Of a stretch of 31,667 nucleotides of DNA, positions 15,142 to 22,957 are shown in pieces (within the stretch, counting starts at the first letter, position 1; each line of letters begins with the position of its first letter). Location: positions 1 to 31,667 of the forward strand of contig JBHOQO010000003.1 of the NCBI GenBank assembly GCA_042408925.1, read 5' to 3'. The notes beneath the pieces were generated by a model that saw only the letters and a list, made by a program, of their open reading frames with translations, searched no databases and was not told where the DNA came from. The DNA comes from BPIH01 sp042408925. GTDB lineage: Bacteria > Chloroflexota > Limnocylindria > Limnocylindrales > CSP1-4. The translations under genes were made by a program, and so were the position numbers.

Positions 15142-16280
15142 CGTCGCCGCCCTCCCACCACGACGCGGGACGCCGAACGCCGCCCGCCCTCGCCTTCTTC
15201 AGCGGCGACGACGAGTACGCCGTCGAGGAGGCCGCGACCGCCTTCGGGGATCGGGTCGCCGGTCGGGGCCCGAGGCTCGAGCGGTGGCGCGTCGCGGGCC
15301 GTGAGATCACCCTCGAGGCCCTCGTTGCTCGCCTCGGCTCGGCGCCGCTCTTCGGGGCCGGGACGCTCGTCCTCCTCACCGAGCCCGAGCGCCTCGTCGC
15401 CAGCCCCTCGCCGGCCCGGCGCCGGGAGCTCGTCGACCGACTCCTCGATTCGGTCGCCCCGGGGAATGCCCTCGCGGTCCTCGACCTCCCCACCCCCGGC
15501 AAGAAGCCGTCGGCGACCGCCGCGGCGCTCAAGGCCGGGATCGAGGCGCGCGGCGGGATCGTCAAGGTGTTCGAGGCGCCGAAAAAGGGGACGATGACGA
15601 GCTGGATCCTCGATCGGGCCGCCGAGCGCGGGATCCGGCTCGAGCCGCCGGCGGCCGTCGAGCTGGCGAGCCGCGTCGGGGCCTTCGTCGAGGAAGGCGA
15701 CGTCGATCGGCGGGCGATGGCTCGGCTCGCCAGCAGCGAGCTCGACAAGCTCGCCCTCTACCGCGGGTCGGAGCCGGTGCGGGTCGAGGACGTTCGGGCC
15801 CTTGTCGCCGAGGCGGTCCCGGCATCGATGTGGGCCGCGCTCGATGCCCTCGGGGAGCGGCGGCTCCGGGGGACGGCGGCCCGCCCCGGGACCCTCGCCC
15901 TCCTCGATCGCCTCATCGAGCTGGCGCCCCGCCCCCTCGTCGTCGCCCAGCTCCACCGGCGCCTCCGCGAGCTCGTCGAGGTCCGCTCCGCCCTCGACAC
16001 CGGCACGCGCGCACCCGACATCGCGAGGTCGCTGAAGCTCCACCCGTACCGGGCGGAGAAACTCGCCGGGCAGGCCGCCCGCTGGACGCTTCCGGAGCTC
16101 GAGGCCGCCCTGGAGGGGCTCCTCGCCCTCGACCTCCGCTTCAAGAACGTGCCACCGGGGACCGACGCGCAACAGCGGCTCGACCTCGTCCTGTGGTGCC
16201 TGGAGCACGTCGCCCCACGTCGCAATCGGCGGGCCGTCGGTCGACCCGTTCCCGGCGCCGCGGTGTCGGGTCGAGGCTGA
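15138..16280 (+). CDS. holA: DNA polymerase III delta subunit
   Basis: A 380-residue clamp-loader subunit that opens the beta sliding clamp at replication forks. The N-terminal region (ALAFFSGDDEYAVEEAATAF, about 17-36) is the usual 'GxDxYxxxEA' opening of HolA. TPGKKPSATAAALKAG, KVFEAPKKGTMTSWILDRAA and the middle helical segment ASRVGAFVEEGDVDRRAMAR follow the AAA-like fold without a Walker A, as is normal for delta. The C-terminal domain includes ALDTGTRAPDIARSLKLHPY, RAEKLAGQAARW and ALEGLLALDLRFKN, conserved in the collar domain. The ATG overlaps the stop of a possible small frame (14863-15141). The usual partner rpsT (S20) is not next to it. Confidence 0.93.
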   Translation: MTSPPSHHDAGRRTPPALAFFSGDDEYAVEEAATAFGDRVAGRGPRLERWRVAGREITLEALVARLGSAPLFGAGTLVLLTEPERLVASPSPARRRELVDRLLDSVAPGNALAVLDLPTPGKKPSATAAALKAGIEARGGIVKVFEAPKKGTMTSWILDRAAERGIRLEPPAAVELASRVGAFVEEGDVDRRAMARLASSELDKLALYRGSEPVRVEDVRALVAEAVPASMWAALDALGERRLRGTAARPGTLALLDRLIELAPRPLVVAQLHRRLRELVEVRSALDTGTRAPDIARSLKLHPYRAEKLAGQAARWTLPELEAALEGLLALDLRFKNVPPGTDAQQRLDLVLWCLEHVAPRRNRRAVGRPVPGAAVSGRG

Positions 16281-16386
16281 TCCGGGGACGAGGTCCGGCC
16301 CGGCGCTCGCGGCGACCCGCCGGGCGGCCTCGGGACGGCGGACCCGAGGCCGATCCGGGAAGAAGGTTTGGCGGCGCCGCCCGCGA

Positions 16387-16425
16387 GCGCGGACGACGGG
16401 CGCGGACGACGGGCGGGGACGACGG
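16387..16425. repeat. Three tandem 13-bp repeats
   Basis: GCGCGGACGACGG is present at 16387-16399 and 16400-16412, and as GCGGGGACGACGG at 16413-16425. It lies between the converging ends of holA and the zinc-finger gene, 3 bp from the latter's stop codon. Confidence 0.8.
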
Positions 16426-16428
16426 CGC

Positions 16429-16683
16429 CTACTCGGCGCTCGACCAGGCCTGCTCCTGGATGACGAGGTCGCTCTCGATGGCGAAGACGCACCGCGCCTC
16501 GCCGAGGTCGAGGAGCTCGAGGAGCTCGGGCTCGATGTAGAGCTGGGAGCAGGCCTCGCAGAGCCCGCCCGGGATCCCGAAGCAGAGGCGCTCGGTCCGA
16601 TCCGGCAGCCGGAAGGTCGTGTCGAAGCGGCTGACGATGAGGCGGCGGAAGCAGCGCGGGCAGCGCTCGCTCGGGCTGGGCAT
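16429..16683 (-). CDS. YgiT-type zinc-finger protein
   Basis: An 84-residue protein with two CxxC pairs: ERCPRCFRRL (Cys 8 and 11) and GLCEACSQLY (about 42-45). The pattern CPxC, then a T-rich strand, then IPGGLCEACSQLYIEPELLE matches YgiT-type zinc-finger domains. These form the N-terminal half of MqsA-like antitoxins and also occur alone. There is no DNA-binding HTH half and no toxin gene beside it, so an antitoxin role is not supported. It is probably a small zinc-binding cytoplasmic protein. The ATG at 16683 starts next to the conserved region; a -10 box lies at 16740-16745. Confidence 0.75.
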   Translation of the reverse strand: MPSPSERCPRCFRRLIVSRFDTTFRLPDRTERLCFGIPGGLCEACSQLYIEPELLELLDLGEARCVFAIESDLVIQEQAWSSAE

Positions 16684-16739
16684 GGCGGTCGTCGTCGGGC
16701 CTCGGTGCGTGAGCGTCGGCGACGCTCGATCTGGCCCGC

Positions 16740-16745
16740 ATCCTA
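16740..16745 (-). promoter_or_regulatory. -10 box of the zinc-finger gene
   Basis: TAGGAT on the minus strand predicts a leader of about 50 nt before the ATG at 16683. The only purine-rich site, GAGG, is far from the ATG (about 17 nt). Confidence 0.4.
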
Positions 16746-16870
16746 GGCGGCGAGCCGGGCGGCGCCCATGACCCGTCGGTACCGCGGCGCGGTGGGTACT
16801 CCGTGGACCGGCGCTCCGCCGATTGACGGATGCCGAGCCGCCGCTCACCGGCGCGTCGGCACGACCCGCG

Positions 16871-17419
16871 CTATTGGACCCGGAGGATCGTCCGCGCCTG
16901 CGACCAATGCCGTTCCAGCTGGTAGTAGTCGCGCTCCGGGGGCGCGAGGACGTGGACGACGACCGCGCCGTAGTCGAGGAGGATCCAGTGCGAGGCCGCC
17001 GTCCCCTCGCGGCCGATCGGCTCGGTCCCCTCCCCGGCGAGGCCCTCGACGATGGCGTCGGCGATGGCGTCGAGCTGGCGCTCCGAGCCGCCCGAGCAAA
17101 TCACGAAGTAGTCGGCGAGGGTCGTGAGCGCCCCGAGCTCGAGGACGACGATGTCGGCCGCCTTCTTGTCCTCGGCGAGCTCGACGATCCGCCGGGCGAT
17201 CTCGAGGGGCAGCCGTTCCGACACCGGGGCGGGCCCCCTCCGCTCCGGGAGCCCGAGCCGCGGCCCGGACCCGCCGACCGCGCCCGGCGGTGCCGCGGCC
17301 CGACCGACCGAGACGTCGCCCCCTCCGTCCTCGGCGAGTCGTTCGTCCCGTTCGGGCGTGACCGGTGCCGCCTCGACCGGCTCCTCGCGTTCCGCTCGTT
17401 CCTCGCGTTCCTCGTTCAC
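16871..17419 (-). CDS. rsfS: Ribosomal silencing factor RsfS
   Basis: A 182-residue protein. The C-terminal 110 residues are the RsfS/Iojap domain: LEIARRIVELAEDKKAADIV, LADYFVICSGGSERQLDAIA and a GREGTAASHWILLDYGAVVV block. RsfS binds L14 (uL14) on the 50S subunit and blocks joining with 30S in poor nutrients. The N-terminal about 70 residues are Glu/Arg- and then Pro/Gly-rich and not part of the fold, an extension absent from most RsfS. The GTG start overlaps the nadD stop by 4 nt (GTGA) and has GGAGGTGGG upstream, so translation is coupled. It is the last gene of obgE-nadD-rsfS. Confidence 0.95.
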   Translation of the reverse strand: MNEEREERAEREEPVEAAPVTPERDERLAEDGGGDVSVGRAAAPPGAVGGSGPRLGLPERRGPAPVSERLPLEIARRIVELAEDKKAADIVVLELGALTTLADYFVICSGGSERQLDAIADAIVEGLAGEGTEPIGREGTAASHWILLDYGAVVVHVLAPPERDYYQLERHWSQARTILRVQ

Positions 17420-18135
17420 GATCGTTCCCACCTCCACTTCGAACCCGTTCCGGACGCCCTCGCGGCGCTCGCGGCCGCACCCCTCGCCGCCGTCGCGCCG
17501 TCGGCTCCGCCGCCGGCCGGGTCGGCACGGTAGAGCCGGTGGGTCGCCACGTACGCCGCGACGGGGGGCGGGACGAGGTACCGGATGCTCCGCCCGGCGG
17601 CGGCCCGAGCCCGGATCTCCGACGCCGAGATCCCGACGTGCGGTCCCTCGAGGAAGACGAACGGCTCGGCGGTCCCCAGCTGCTCGACGAGCCACCGCCG
17701 CGACAGACGGGCGACGCCCGGGCGCGGGGCGACGGCGAAGCGGCAGAGGCGGACGAGCGCCTGCGGCTCGCGCCAGGTGGGCAGCTCCCGGACCGCCTCG
17801 ACCGAGCAGACGAACCAGAGCTCCACGTCGCCGTCGGCGGCCGCGAGGCGCTCCCGCAGCGCCCGGACCGTGTCGACGGTGTACGAGAGCCCCGGCCGCT
17901 CCAGCTCGATCCGCGACAGCTCGAAGGCCGGGTTGTCGGCGATCGCCAGAGCGACCATCGCCGCCCGATCTTCGGGCGGACTCGTCGGTCGGCCCTGTTT
18001 GTGGGGCGGCCGCGCCGCGGGGACGAAGAGGACCCGCTCGAGCCCCAGGGCCTCTCGGGCCTCCTCGGCGATCGCGAGGTGGCCGTAGTGGATCGGGTCG
18101 AAGGTGCCGCCGAAGATCCCGAGCCGTCGCCTCAC
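17416..18135 (-). CDS. nadD: Nicotinate-nucleotide adenylyltransferase
   Basis: A 239-residue enzyme that makes nicotinate adenine dinucleotide from NaMN and ATP in NAD synthesis. The nucleotide-binding motif GGTFDPIHYGHL is at residues 9-20 (HxGH at 16-19) and the second motif ISASEIR at 169-175, followed by IRYLVPPPVAAYV. PAARPPHKQ (about 39-47) is the usual substrate loop. One oddity: the conserved 'GxD' before the 'LPTW' segment (FVCSVEAVRELPTW, about 108-121) is Ser-Val-Glu here. The C-terminal about 35 residues are Ala/Gly-rich and extend beyond the family. The GTG start overlaps the obgE stop by 4 nt and the stop overlaps rsfS by 4 nt. Confidence 0.95.
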   Translation of the reverse strand: MRRRLGIFGGTFDPIHYGHLAIAEEAREALGLERVLFVPAARPPHKQGRPTSPPEDRAAMVALAIADNPAFELSRIELERPGLSYTVDTVRALRERLAAADGDVELWFVCSVEAVRELPTWREPQALVRLCRFAVAPRPGVARLSRRWLVEQLGTAEPFVFLEGPHVGISASEIRARAAAGRSIRYLVPPPVAAYVATHRLYRADPAGGGADGATAARGAAASAARASGTGSKWRWERS

Positions 18136-19481
18136 CGCCCGATGCCCTCGTTCGGCCGGCGGCCGCGGCGGCGCCTCGGGGCGGCGACCGCCTCCGGCCC
18201 CACGTCGGGCTCCCAGACGAGCTCCGAGCGTCCGATCCGGACGACGTCGCCGGGCTCGATCCCCCGGCGCCGGAGCTCGGCATCGATCCCGAGCCGTTCG
18301 AGGTCGCGCTGGAAGCGCGCCGCCGATTCCTCGTTCTCGAAGTCGGTCATCGCGGTCAGCCGCTCGATCCGCCGCCCGCGGACCCGGAAGGCCCCGTCCG
18401 CCTCGCGCTCGACCGCGAAGGCGTCGCCAAGGGCGTCGATCCGATGGACGACGACGCCGGCCGGTTCGGGCGGCCCGGCCAGCTCCTCGGCCGAGGGGAG
18501 GAGCTCCGCGATCCGCCGTCGGAGTTCGTCGAGGCCGGCCCCCGTCGCCCCCGAGATCGCCACGACCGGCACGCCCTCGCCCTCCCGGGCGGCCCGGAAG
18601 GCCGGCCAGGCCCGGACGGCCTCGGGCAGATCGAGCTTGTTGAAGGCGACGAGGAGCGGCCGCCGGAGGAGCTCCGGATCGTACGCCTCGAGCTCGCCCC
18701 GGATGACGCCGTACCCCCATTCGGGGTCGCGATCGGCGCCGTCGACGACGTGGACGAGGAGGCGGGTCCGCTCGACGTGCCGGAGGAAGGCGTGACCGAG
18801 CCCTGCGCCGCTGCTCGCGCCCTCGATGAGGCCGGGGACGTCGGCGATGGTCGGGCGGCGGGGATCATCCTCCCCGAGGTCGAGGACGCCGAGGTTCGGT
18901 TCGAGGGTCGTGAACGGGTACGGCGCGATCTTCGGGCGGGCCGCCGTCAGGGCGGCGAGGAGGGTCGACTTCCCGGCGTTCGGCAGCCCGACGAGGCCGA
19001 CGTCGGCGATGAGCCGAAGCTCCAGGCGGAGCGCCCGCTCCTCGCCGGGTTCGCCCTTCTGGGCGTGGCGCGGCGCCTGGTGGGTCGCCGTCGCGAAGTG
19101 GACGTTCCCCAAGCCGCCCCGGCCGCCCCGGGCCACGAGGACCCGCTGGCCGGTGGCGACGAGGTCGGCGACGAGCTCGCCGCTCGTCGCGTCGTAGACG
19201 GCGGTCCCCGGCGGGACCCGGAGCACGAGGTCCTCGCCCGCCTTGCCGTGGCGGCGCTGGCGCTCGCCGCGGCCGCCGCTCTCGGCCCGGAAGTGGTGGC
19301 GGTACTGGAAGTCGCGAAGGGTCGTCAGGCCCGGGTCGACCTCCAGGTAGACGGAGCCGCCGCGCCCGCCGTCGCCCCCATCGGGGCCGCCCCGCGGCAC
19401 GAACGCCTCACGGCGGAACGTCGCTGCGCCGTCGCCGCCGGCGCCGGCCTTCACGAAGATCGTGACCTCGTCGAGGAACAT
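18132..19481 (-). CDS. obgE: Obg-family GTPase (CgtA)
   Basis: A 449-residue GTPase that acts in 50S ribosome assembly and stress signalling. It has a Gly-rich Obg fold (1-158: VKAGAGGDGAATFRREAFVP and RGGRGGLGNVHFATAT), a G domain with G1 GLPNAGKS (165-172), G3 DVPGLIEGA (214-222) and G4 NKLD (281-284), and a C-terminal OCT domain (about 345-425: VHRIDALGDAFAVEREADGA and RLGIDAELRRRGIEPGDVVR). The ATG at 19481 lies 7 nt after GACAAT, so the message is probably leaderless. It leads the coupled operon obgE-nadD-rsfS. The usual rplU-rpmA neighbours are not upstream. Confidence 0.97.
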   Translation of the reverse strand: MFLDEVTIFVKAGAGGDGAATFRREAFVPRGGPDGGDGGRGGSVYLEVDPGLTTLRDFQYRHHFRAESGGRGERQRRHGKAGEDLVLRVPPGTAVYDATSGELVADLVATGQRVLVARGGRGGLGNVHFATATHQAPRHAQKGEPGEERALRLELRLIADVGLVGLPNAGKSTLLAALTAARPKIAPYPFTTLEPNLGVLDLGEDDPRRPTIADVPGLIEGASSGAGLGHAFLRHVERTRLLVHVVDGADRDPEWGYGVIRGELEAYDPELLRRPLLVAFNKLDLPEAVRAWPAFRAAREGEGVPVVAISGATGAGLDELRRRIAELLPSAEELAGPPEPAGVVVHRIDALGDAFAVEREADGAFRVRGRRIERLTAMTDFENEESAARFQRDLERLGIDAELRRRGIEPGDVVRIGRSELVWEPDVGPEAVAAPRRRRGRRPNEGIGR

Positions 19482-19488
19482 CGCCGCG

Positions 19489-19494
19489 ATTGTC
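19489..19494 (-). promoter_or_regulatory. -10 box of obgE (leaderless type)
   Basis: GACAAT ends exactly 7 nt before the ATG. No Shine-Dalgarno sequence lies between. Confidence 0.5.
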
Positions 19495-19563
19495 GCACGA
19501 GCCGGCGGGGCCTCGACCCGGTGGCGCGTCGCGAGCGGGCCGCACGAGGTGGGCGCCGAGAGG

Positions 19564-21219
19564 TCAGAGATACCGGAGCGGGTTGACGCGGCTGCTCCCC
19601 GACTCCCACGGATAGCCGATCCAGACCTCGAAGTGGACGTGCGGACCCGTCGCCCAGCCCGACGTCCCGATCCGTCCGATCGTCTGGCCCCGCCCGACCC
19701 GCTGGCCGCGCCCGACCGAGATCGCCGACATGTGGTAGTAGCCGGTGTAGAGCCCGGAGCCGTGGGCGATCCAGACCTGATAGCCGCCGCCGTTGTTCTT
19801 CCAGCCGGCGAAGACGACGGTCCCGGCAGCCGCCGCCCGGATCGGCGTCCCGTAGTCGGCGGCGATGTCGAGGGCGGGGTGGCCGTACCGGAAGTACTGG
19901 CTGATGTACCCTCCGGCGACCGGCCAGGCGAAGGCGCCGCCGCTGTAGCGGCTCGGCCCGGAGACGGCGCCCGGAGTCGTCCGGGTCACCGGTCGCGGCG
20001 TCGGCTTCGGGGTGGGGATCGGGGCGCCGCGGGCGCCCGGAACGATGAGCGTTTGGCCAACGACGAGCCCCTCGTCGGTGAGCCCGTTGAACGCCGCGAT
20101 CGTCTCCTTCGAGACGCCGGTCTTCTCGGCGATCCCGTCGAGGGTGTCGCCGTCCTTCACCGTCACGATGAGCCCGTCGACGGGCGGGATCTTGAGGACC
20201 TGCCCGACGTGGAGCTCGTCCTTCGAGGTGAGATCGTTCGCCCACCAGAGCGTCATCATCGAGATCCCGAACCGGCGGGCGATCCCGGTCAGGGTGTCGC
20301 CGCTCTGGACGCGATAGAGGACGAGCCGGTCGCGGGCGTCGGGGACCTTCGTGTCGACGGCGACCGGCTTGAGGAGCGTCCCGTCGGCGAGGAAGGGGCC
20401 CGCCGGCGTCTCGGTTCCGGCCGAGGCCTCGGGGTCGGCGAACCGGGCCGGCGGGTCGATCGGCCCCTGCGCCGCGCTTCCGACCGCCCCGCCGCCGGGG
20501 TCGACCCCCGGATCGACCCCCTCGACGAAGCCCTCGGGCCCTTGGATCTGGTCACCGATCCCGTCGTTCTGCGGCGGCCCGAGGACGCCGCCGCCGAGGA
20601 CGACCCGCGGGGTGGCTCCGGCCCCCTCGACGGCGCCGGTCGGCGGTCCGCCGAAGGCCGGCACGGCCGAGGCGAGAGAAGCGAAGACGAGGATCGCGGC
20701 GACGGCCACCGACGCCGCCCGCTCGTGCCCAAGGGCTCGGCGGATGACGCCGCGGCCGAACCGGCGGGCGCCCGCCACGGAACTCGCGGGCGTCGCTGTG
20801 CGGGCGGCGAGGAAGCGGAGCGAGGTTCGGCGTCGGTGCGGGGGCGGGGAAGGCTCCGGGGCAAGGATCCCGGTGGGGCATCCCGCCCGGGGCAGAGGGC
20901 CGCTCCGGCCGTCGACGAACGGCCCACGCTGGGCCGCTCGCGCCAGCCGAACGCCCTCCGCCGGACGATGGACTCCCTCCGCCGCGGCGGCCGGGCCGTC
21001 TCCCACCCCGATTCGGGCGTCGAGCCCCGACGAGCCGGCCAGGTGCGCGACGGCGACGATCGGGAGCGGCTCCGGCGCGCGCCCGACGAGGCGGGTGCGG
21101 AGCGTCAGCGCCGCGCGGATGGCGCGACGGTGAAACCGGACGGCGCCCTTCGACGGGCCGGATCCCGAGCGGCGGAGGAGGGCGCGGAGGCGGTCGATGC
21201 CGACCGACGCGTTCGGCAA
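19564..21219 (-). CDS. LysM-containing M23 (LytM) peptidoglycan peptidase
   Basis: An envelope protein of about 551 residues. A single hydrophobic segment (about 168-186, ASVAVAAILVFASLASAVPA) anchors or exports it. Two LysM peptidoglycan-binding repeats follow (about 300-347, LYRVQSGDTLTGIARRFGIS; about 351-397, VTVKDGDTLDGIAEKTGVSK). A C-terminal M23 domain ends the protein, with GHPALDIAADYGTPIRAAAA (first zinc His and Asp) and GPHVHFEVW (HxH). M23 enzymes cut peptide bridges in murein or activate amidases. The start is uncertain: TTG at 21219 has an ideal GAGGAG 6 nt upstream and is chosen here; ATG 21282 is possible, and GTG 20778 would give a conventional signal peptide. The long Arg/Pro-rich N-terminus is unlike family members. 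Confidence 0.85.
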   Translation of the reverse strand: MPNASVGIDRLRALLRRSGSGPSKGAVRFHRRAIRAALTLRTRLVGRAPEPLPIVAVAHLAGSSGLDARIGVGDGPAAAAEGVHRPAEGVRLARAAQRGPFVDGRSGPLPRAGCPTGILAPEPSPPPHRRRTSLRFLAARTATPASSVAGARRFGRGVIRRALGHERAASVAVAAILVFASLASAVPAFGGPPTGAVEGAGATPRVVLGGGVLGPPQNDGIGDQIQGPEGFVEGVDPGVDPGGGAVGSAAQGPIDPPARFADPEASAGTETPAGPFLADGTLLKPVAVDTKVPDARDRLVLYRVQSGDTLTGIARRFGISMMTLWWANDLTSKDELHVGQVLKIPPVDGLIVTVKDGDTLDGIAEKTGVSKETIAAFNGLTDEGLVVGQTLIVPGARGAPIPTPKPTPRPVTRTTPGAVSGPSRYSGGAFAWPVAGGYISQYFRYGHPALDIAADYGTPIRAAAAGTVVFAGWKNNGGGYQVWIAHGSGLYTGYYHMSAISVGRGQRVGRGQTIGRIGTSGWATGPHVHFEVWIGYPWESGSSRVNPLRYL

Positions 21220-21333
21220 TACGGTCTCCTCGTCCTGGGGCGGTCCGGCCGCTGGGGTGTCGGCGACGGGACCGGCCCGCATCGTGCTGTACGCAGGCGC
21301 CCGCGGGGACTCGGGCGGTGATCGGTCGGCGCA

Positions 21334-21339
21334 ACCGTA
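21334..21339 (-). promoter_or_regulatory. Possible -10 box of the M23 peptidase gene
   Basis: TACGGT in GGTACGGTTGCG on the minus strand lies about 115 nt before the TTG start at 21219. Confidence 0.3.
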
Positions 21340-21389
21340 CCAGACGCCGGACCCATCGCGCAACCTCCGGGGCAACCTCCGGGCACGCG

Positions 21390-21431
21390 CCGGGCCCGCC
21401 CGACGCCGGGCCCGCCCGACGCCGGGCCCGG
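21390..21431. repeat. Tandem 16-bp repeat (2.6 copies) after rho
   Basis: CCGGGCCCGCCCGACG is repeated at 21390-21405 and 21406-21421, with CCGGGCCCGG at 21422-21431. CCGGGCCCGG is a palindrome, so the block can fold into GC-only hairpins just downstream of the rho stop. No T-tract follows. A 12-bp duplication (CAACCTCCGGGG) lies beside it at 21361-21384. Confidence 0.7.
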
Positions 21432-21445
21432 TGAGACGGCCTCGG

Positions 21446-22834
21446 CTACGTTTCCAGGCTCTTCGTCAGGCTGGCGAGGAACTCGGCGTTCGACTGCGTC
21501 TTCGCCATCCGGTTCAGGAGGAGTTCGATCCCCTCGTTCGTCCCGACGGCGGAGAGCATCCGGCGCATCGTCCAGACCATGCGGAGCGTCGGCTCGTCGA
21601 GGAGGAGCTCCTCGCGGCGCGTTCCGGAGCGGAGGATGTCGATGGCGGGGAAGATCCGCTTCTCGGCCAGCTTCCGGTCGAGGATCAGCTCGCTGTTGCC
21701 GGTCCCCTTGAACTCCTCGTAGATGACGTCATCCATCCGCGACCCGGTGTCGACGAGGCAGGTGGCGATGATCGTGAGCGAGCCGCCCTCCTCGATCTTG
21801 CGGGCCGCCCCGAAGAAGCGCTTCGGCGGGTAGAGGGCGACCGGATCGATGCCGCCCGAGAGCGTCCGCCCCGACGGCGGGAGGGCGAGGTTGTAGGCCC
21901 GGGCGAGGCGGGTGATCGAGTCGAGGAGGATGACGACGTCGCGGCCCGTCTCGACCTGGCGCTTGGCGATCTCGAGGGCCATCTCGGCGACGTGGGTGTG
22001 GTTCTCGGTCGGCTCGTCGAAGGTCGAGGCGATGACCTCCCCCTTGACCGAGCGGCGCATGTCGGTGACCTCCTCCGGCCGCTCGCCGATGAGGGCGACC
22101 ATGAGGAGGATGTCCGGGTAGTTCGCCGTGATCCCGTTCGCGATGTTCTTGAGGAGCATCGTCTTGCCGGCCTTCGGCGGGCTGACGATGAGGGCCCGCT
22201 GACCCTTGCCGATCGGGTTGACGAGGTTGACGAGCCGCTGGCTCAGGTTCTTCGGGTCGGATTCGAGGTTGATCAGCTCGTTCGGGTGGACCGGGGTCAG
22301 GTCGTTGAAGTGGGGTCGGCGCCGGGCCGTCTCGACGTCGACACCGTTCACCGAGTCGACCCGGACGAGACCCCAATACTTCTCGCCTTCCCGCGGGGCG
22401 CGGACGGCGCCGCTGATCCGGTCGCCGATCCGGAGGCCGTAGCGGCGGATCTGGGACGAGCTGACGTAGACGTCGTCGGGGCTCGGGAGGAGGCCGTGAC
22501 GGCGGAGGAAGCCGAAGCCCTCCTCGACGATGTCGAGGATCCCGGTCGCGTAGGCGAGCCCGGCACGCTCGGTCTGGCGCTGGAGGATCTGGTCGACGAG
22601 GTCCTCTTTCCGTTCACTCGGGACCGGCTCGATGTCGAGCTCGCGGCTGACCGAGCGGAGCTCGGAGACGCTCATCGCCCGCAGCTCGTCGGCGGCGAGA
22701 TCGTTCCGTTCGCGGGCCGCCTCGGCCTCGAGGAGCTCGTCGTAATCGGTGGTCGGGAGGCGGGAGGTGGATTGTCGGCGACGCGGGCGACGTCGGGAGC
22801 GCTGGTCGCGCGGTTCGGGACCGTTTCCGGGCAT
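21446..22834 (-). CDS. rho: Transcription termination factor Rho
   Basis: A 462-residue hexameric RNA helicase that ends transcription. The basic N-terminus (1-30, Arg-rich) is followed by a Rho_N domain (about 48-85, LRAMSVSELRSVSRELDIEP). The cold-shock RNA-binding domain (about 95-165) has EEGFGFLR and DDVYVSSSQIRRYGLRIGD. The RecA-like motor has Walker A SPPKAGKT (218-225), ALIGERPEEVTDMRRSVKGE, the Walker B stretch DVVILLDSITRLARAYN, and the Q/R-loop ATCLVDTGSRMDDVIYEEFK. No large insertion is present, unlike Rho of many high-GC actinobacteria. The ATG at 22834 has AGGTGA 10 nt upstream and a leader of about 80 nt from the -10 box at 22922. It follows fsa and an EamA gene on the same strand. 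Confidence 0.98.
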   Translation of the reverse strand: MPGNGPEPRDQRSRRRPRRRQSTSRLPTTDYDELLEAEAARERNDLAADELRAMSVSELRSVSRELDIEPVPSERKEDLVDQILQRQTERAGLAYATGILDIVEEGFGFLRRHGLLPSPDDVYVSSSQIRRYGLRIGDRISGAVRAPREGEKYWGLVRVDSVNGVDVETARRRPHFNDLTPVHPNELINLESDPKNLSQRLVNLVNPIGKGQRALIVSPPKAGKTMLLKNIANGITANYPDILLMVALIGERPEEVTDMRRSVKGEVIASTFDEPTENHTHVAEMALEIAKRQVETGRDVVILLDSITRLARAYNLALPPSGRTLSGGIDPVALYPPKRFFGAARKIEEGGSLTIIATCLVDTGSRMDDVIYEEFKGTGNSELILDRKLAEKRIFPAIDILRSGTRREELLLDEPTLRMVWTMRRMLSAVGTNEGIELLLNRMAKTQSNAEFLASLTKSLET

Positions 22835-22921
22835 CGGGCTGGGATCACCTGCGGGTGGGACCCACGAGAGGGGCCTGGCGCGGAATCGCGGAATGGGCGC
22901 AGGCCGGGTGGGGGTGCGTGG

Positions 22922-22927
22922 AGGATA
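22922..22927 (-). promoter_or_regulatory. -10 box of rho
   Basis: TATCCT on the minus strand (GCGACTATCCTCCACG) predicts a rho leader of about 80 nt. Leaders of rho genes are often autoregulated; no specific structure was identified here. Confidence 0.45.
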
Positions 22928-22957
22928 GTCGCCCGGCTCTGGTTCGTCAAATCGCAG

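Noticed and set aside
16429..16683. Antitoxin of an MqsRA-like toxin-antitoxin pair
   Set aside because: Only the YgiT zinc-finger half is present; there is no HTH domain and no toxin gene beside it.
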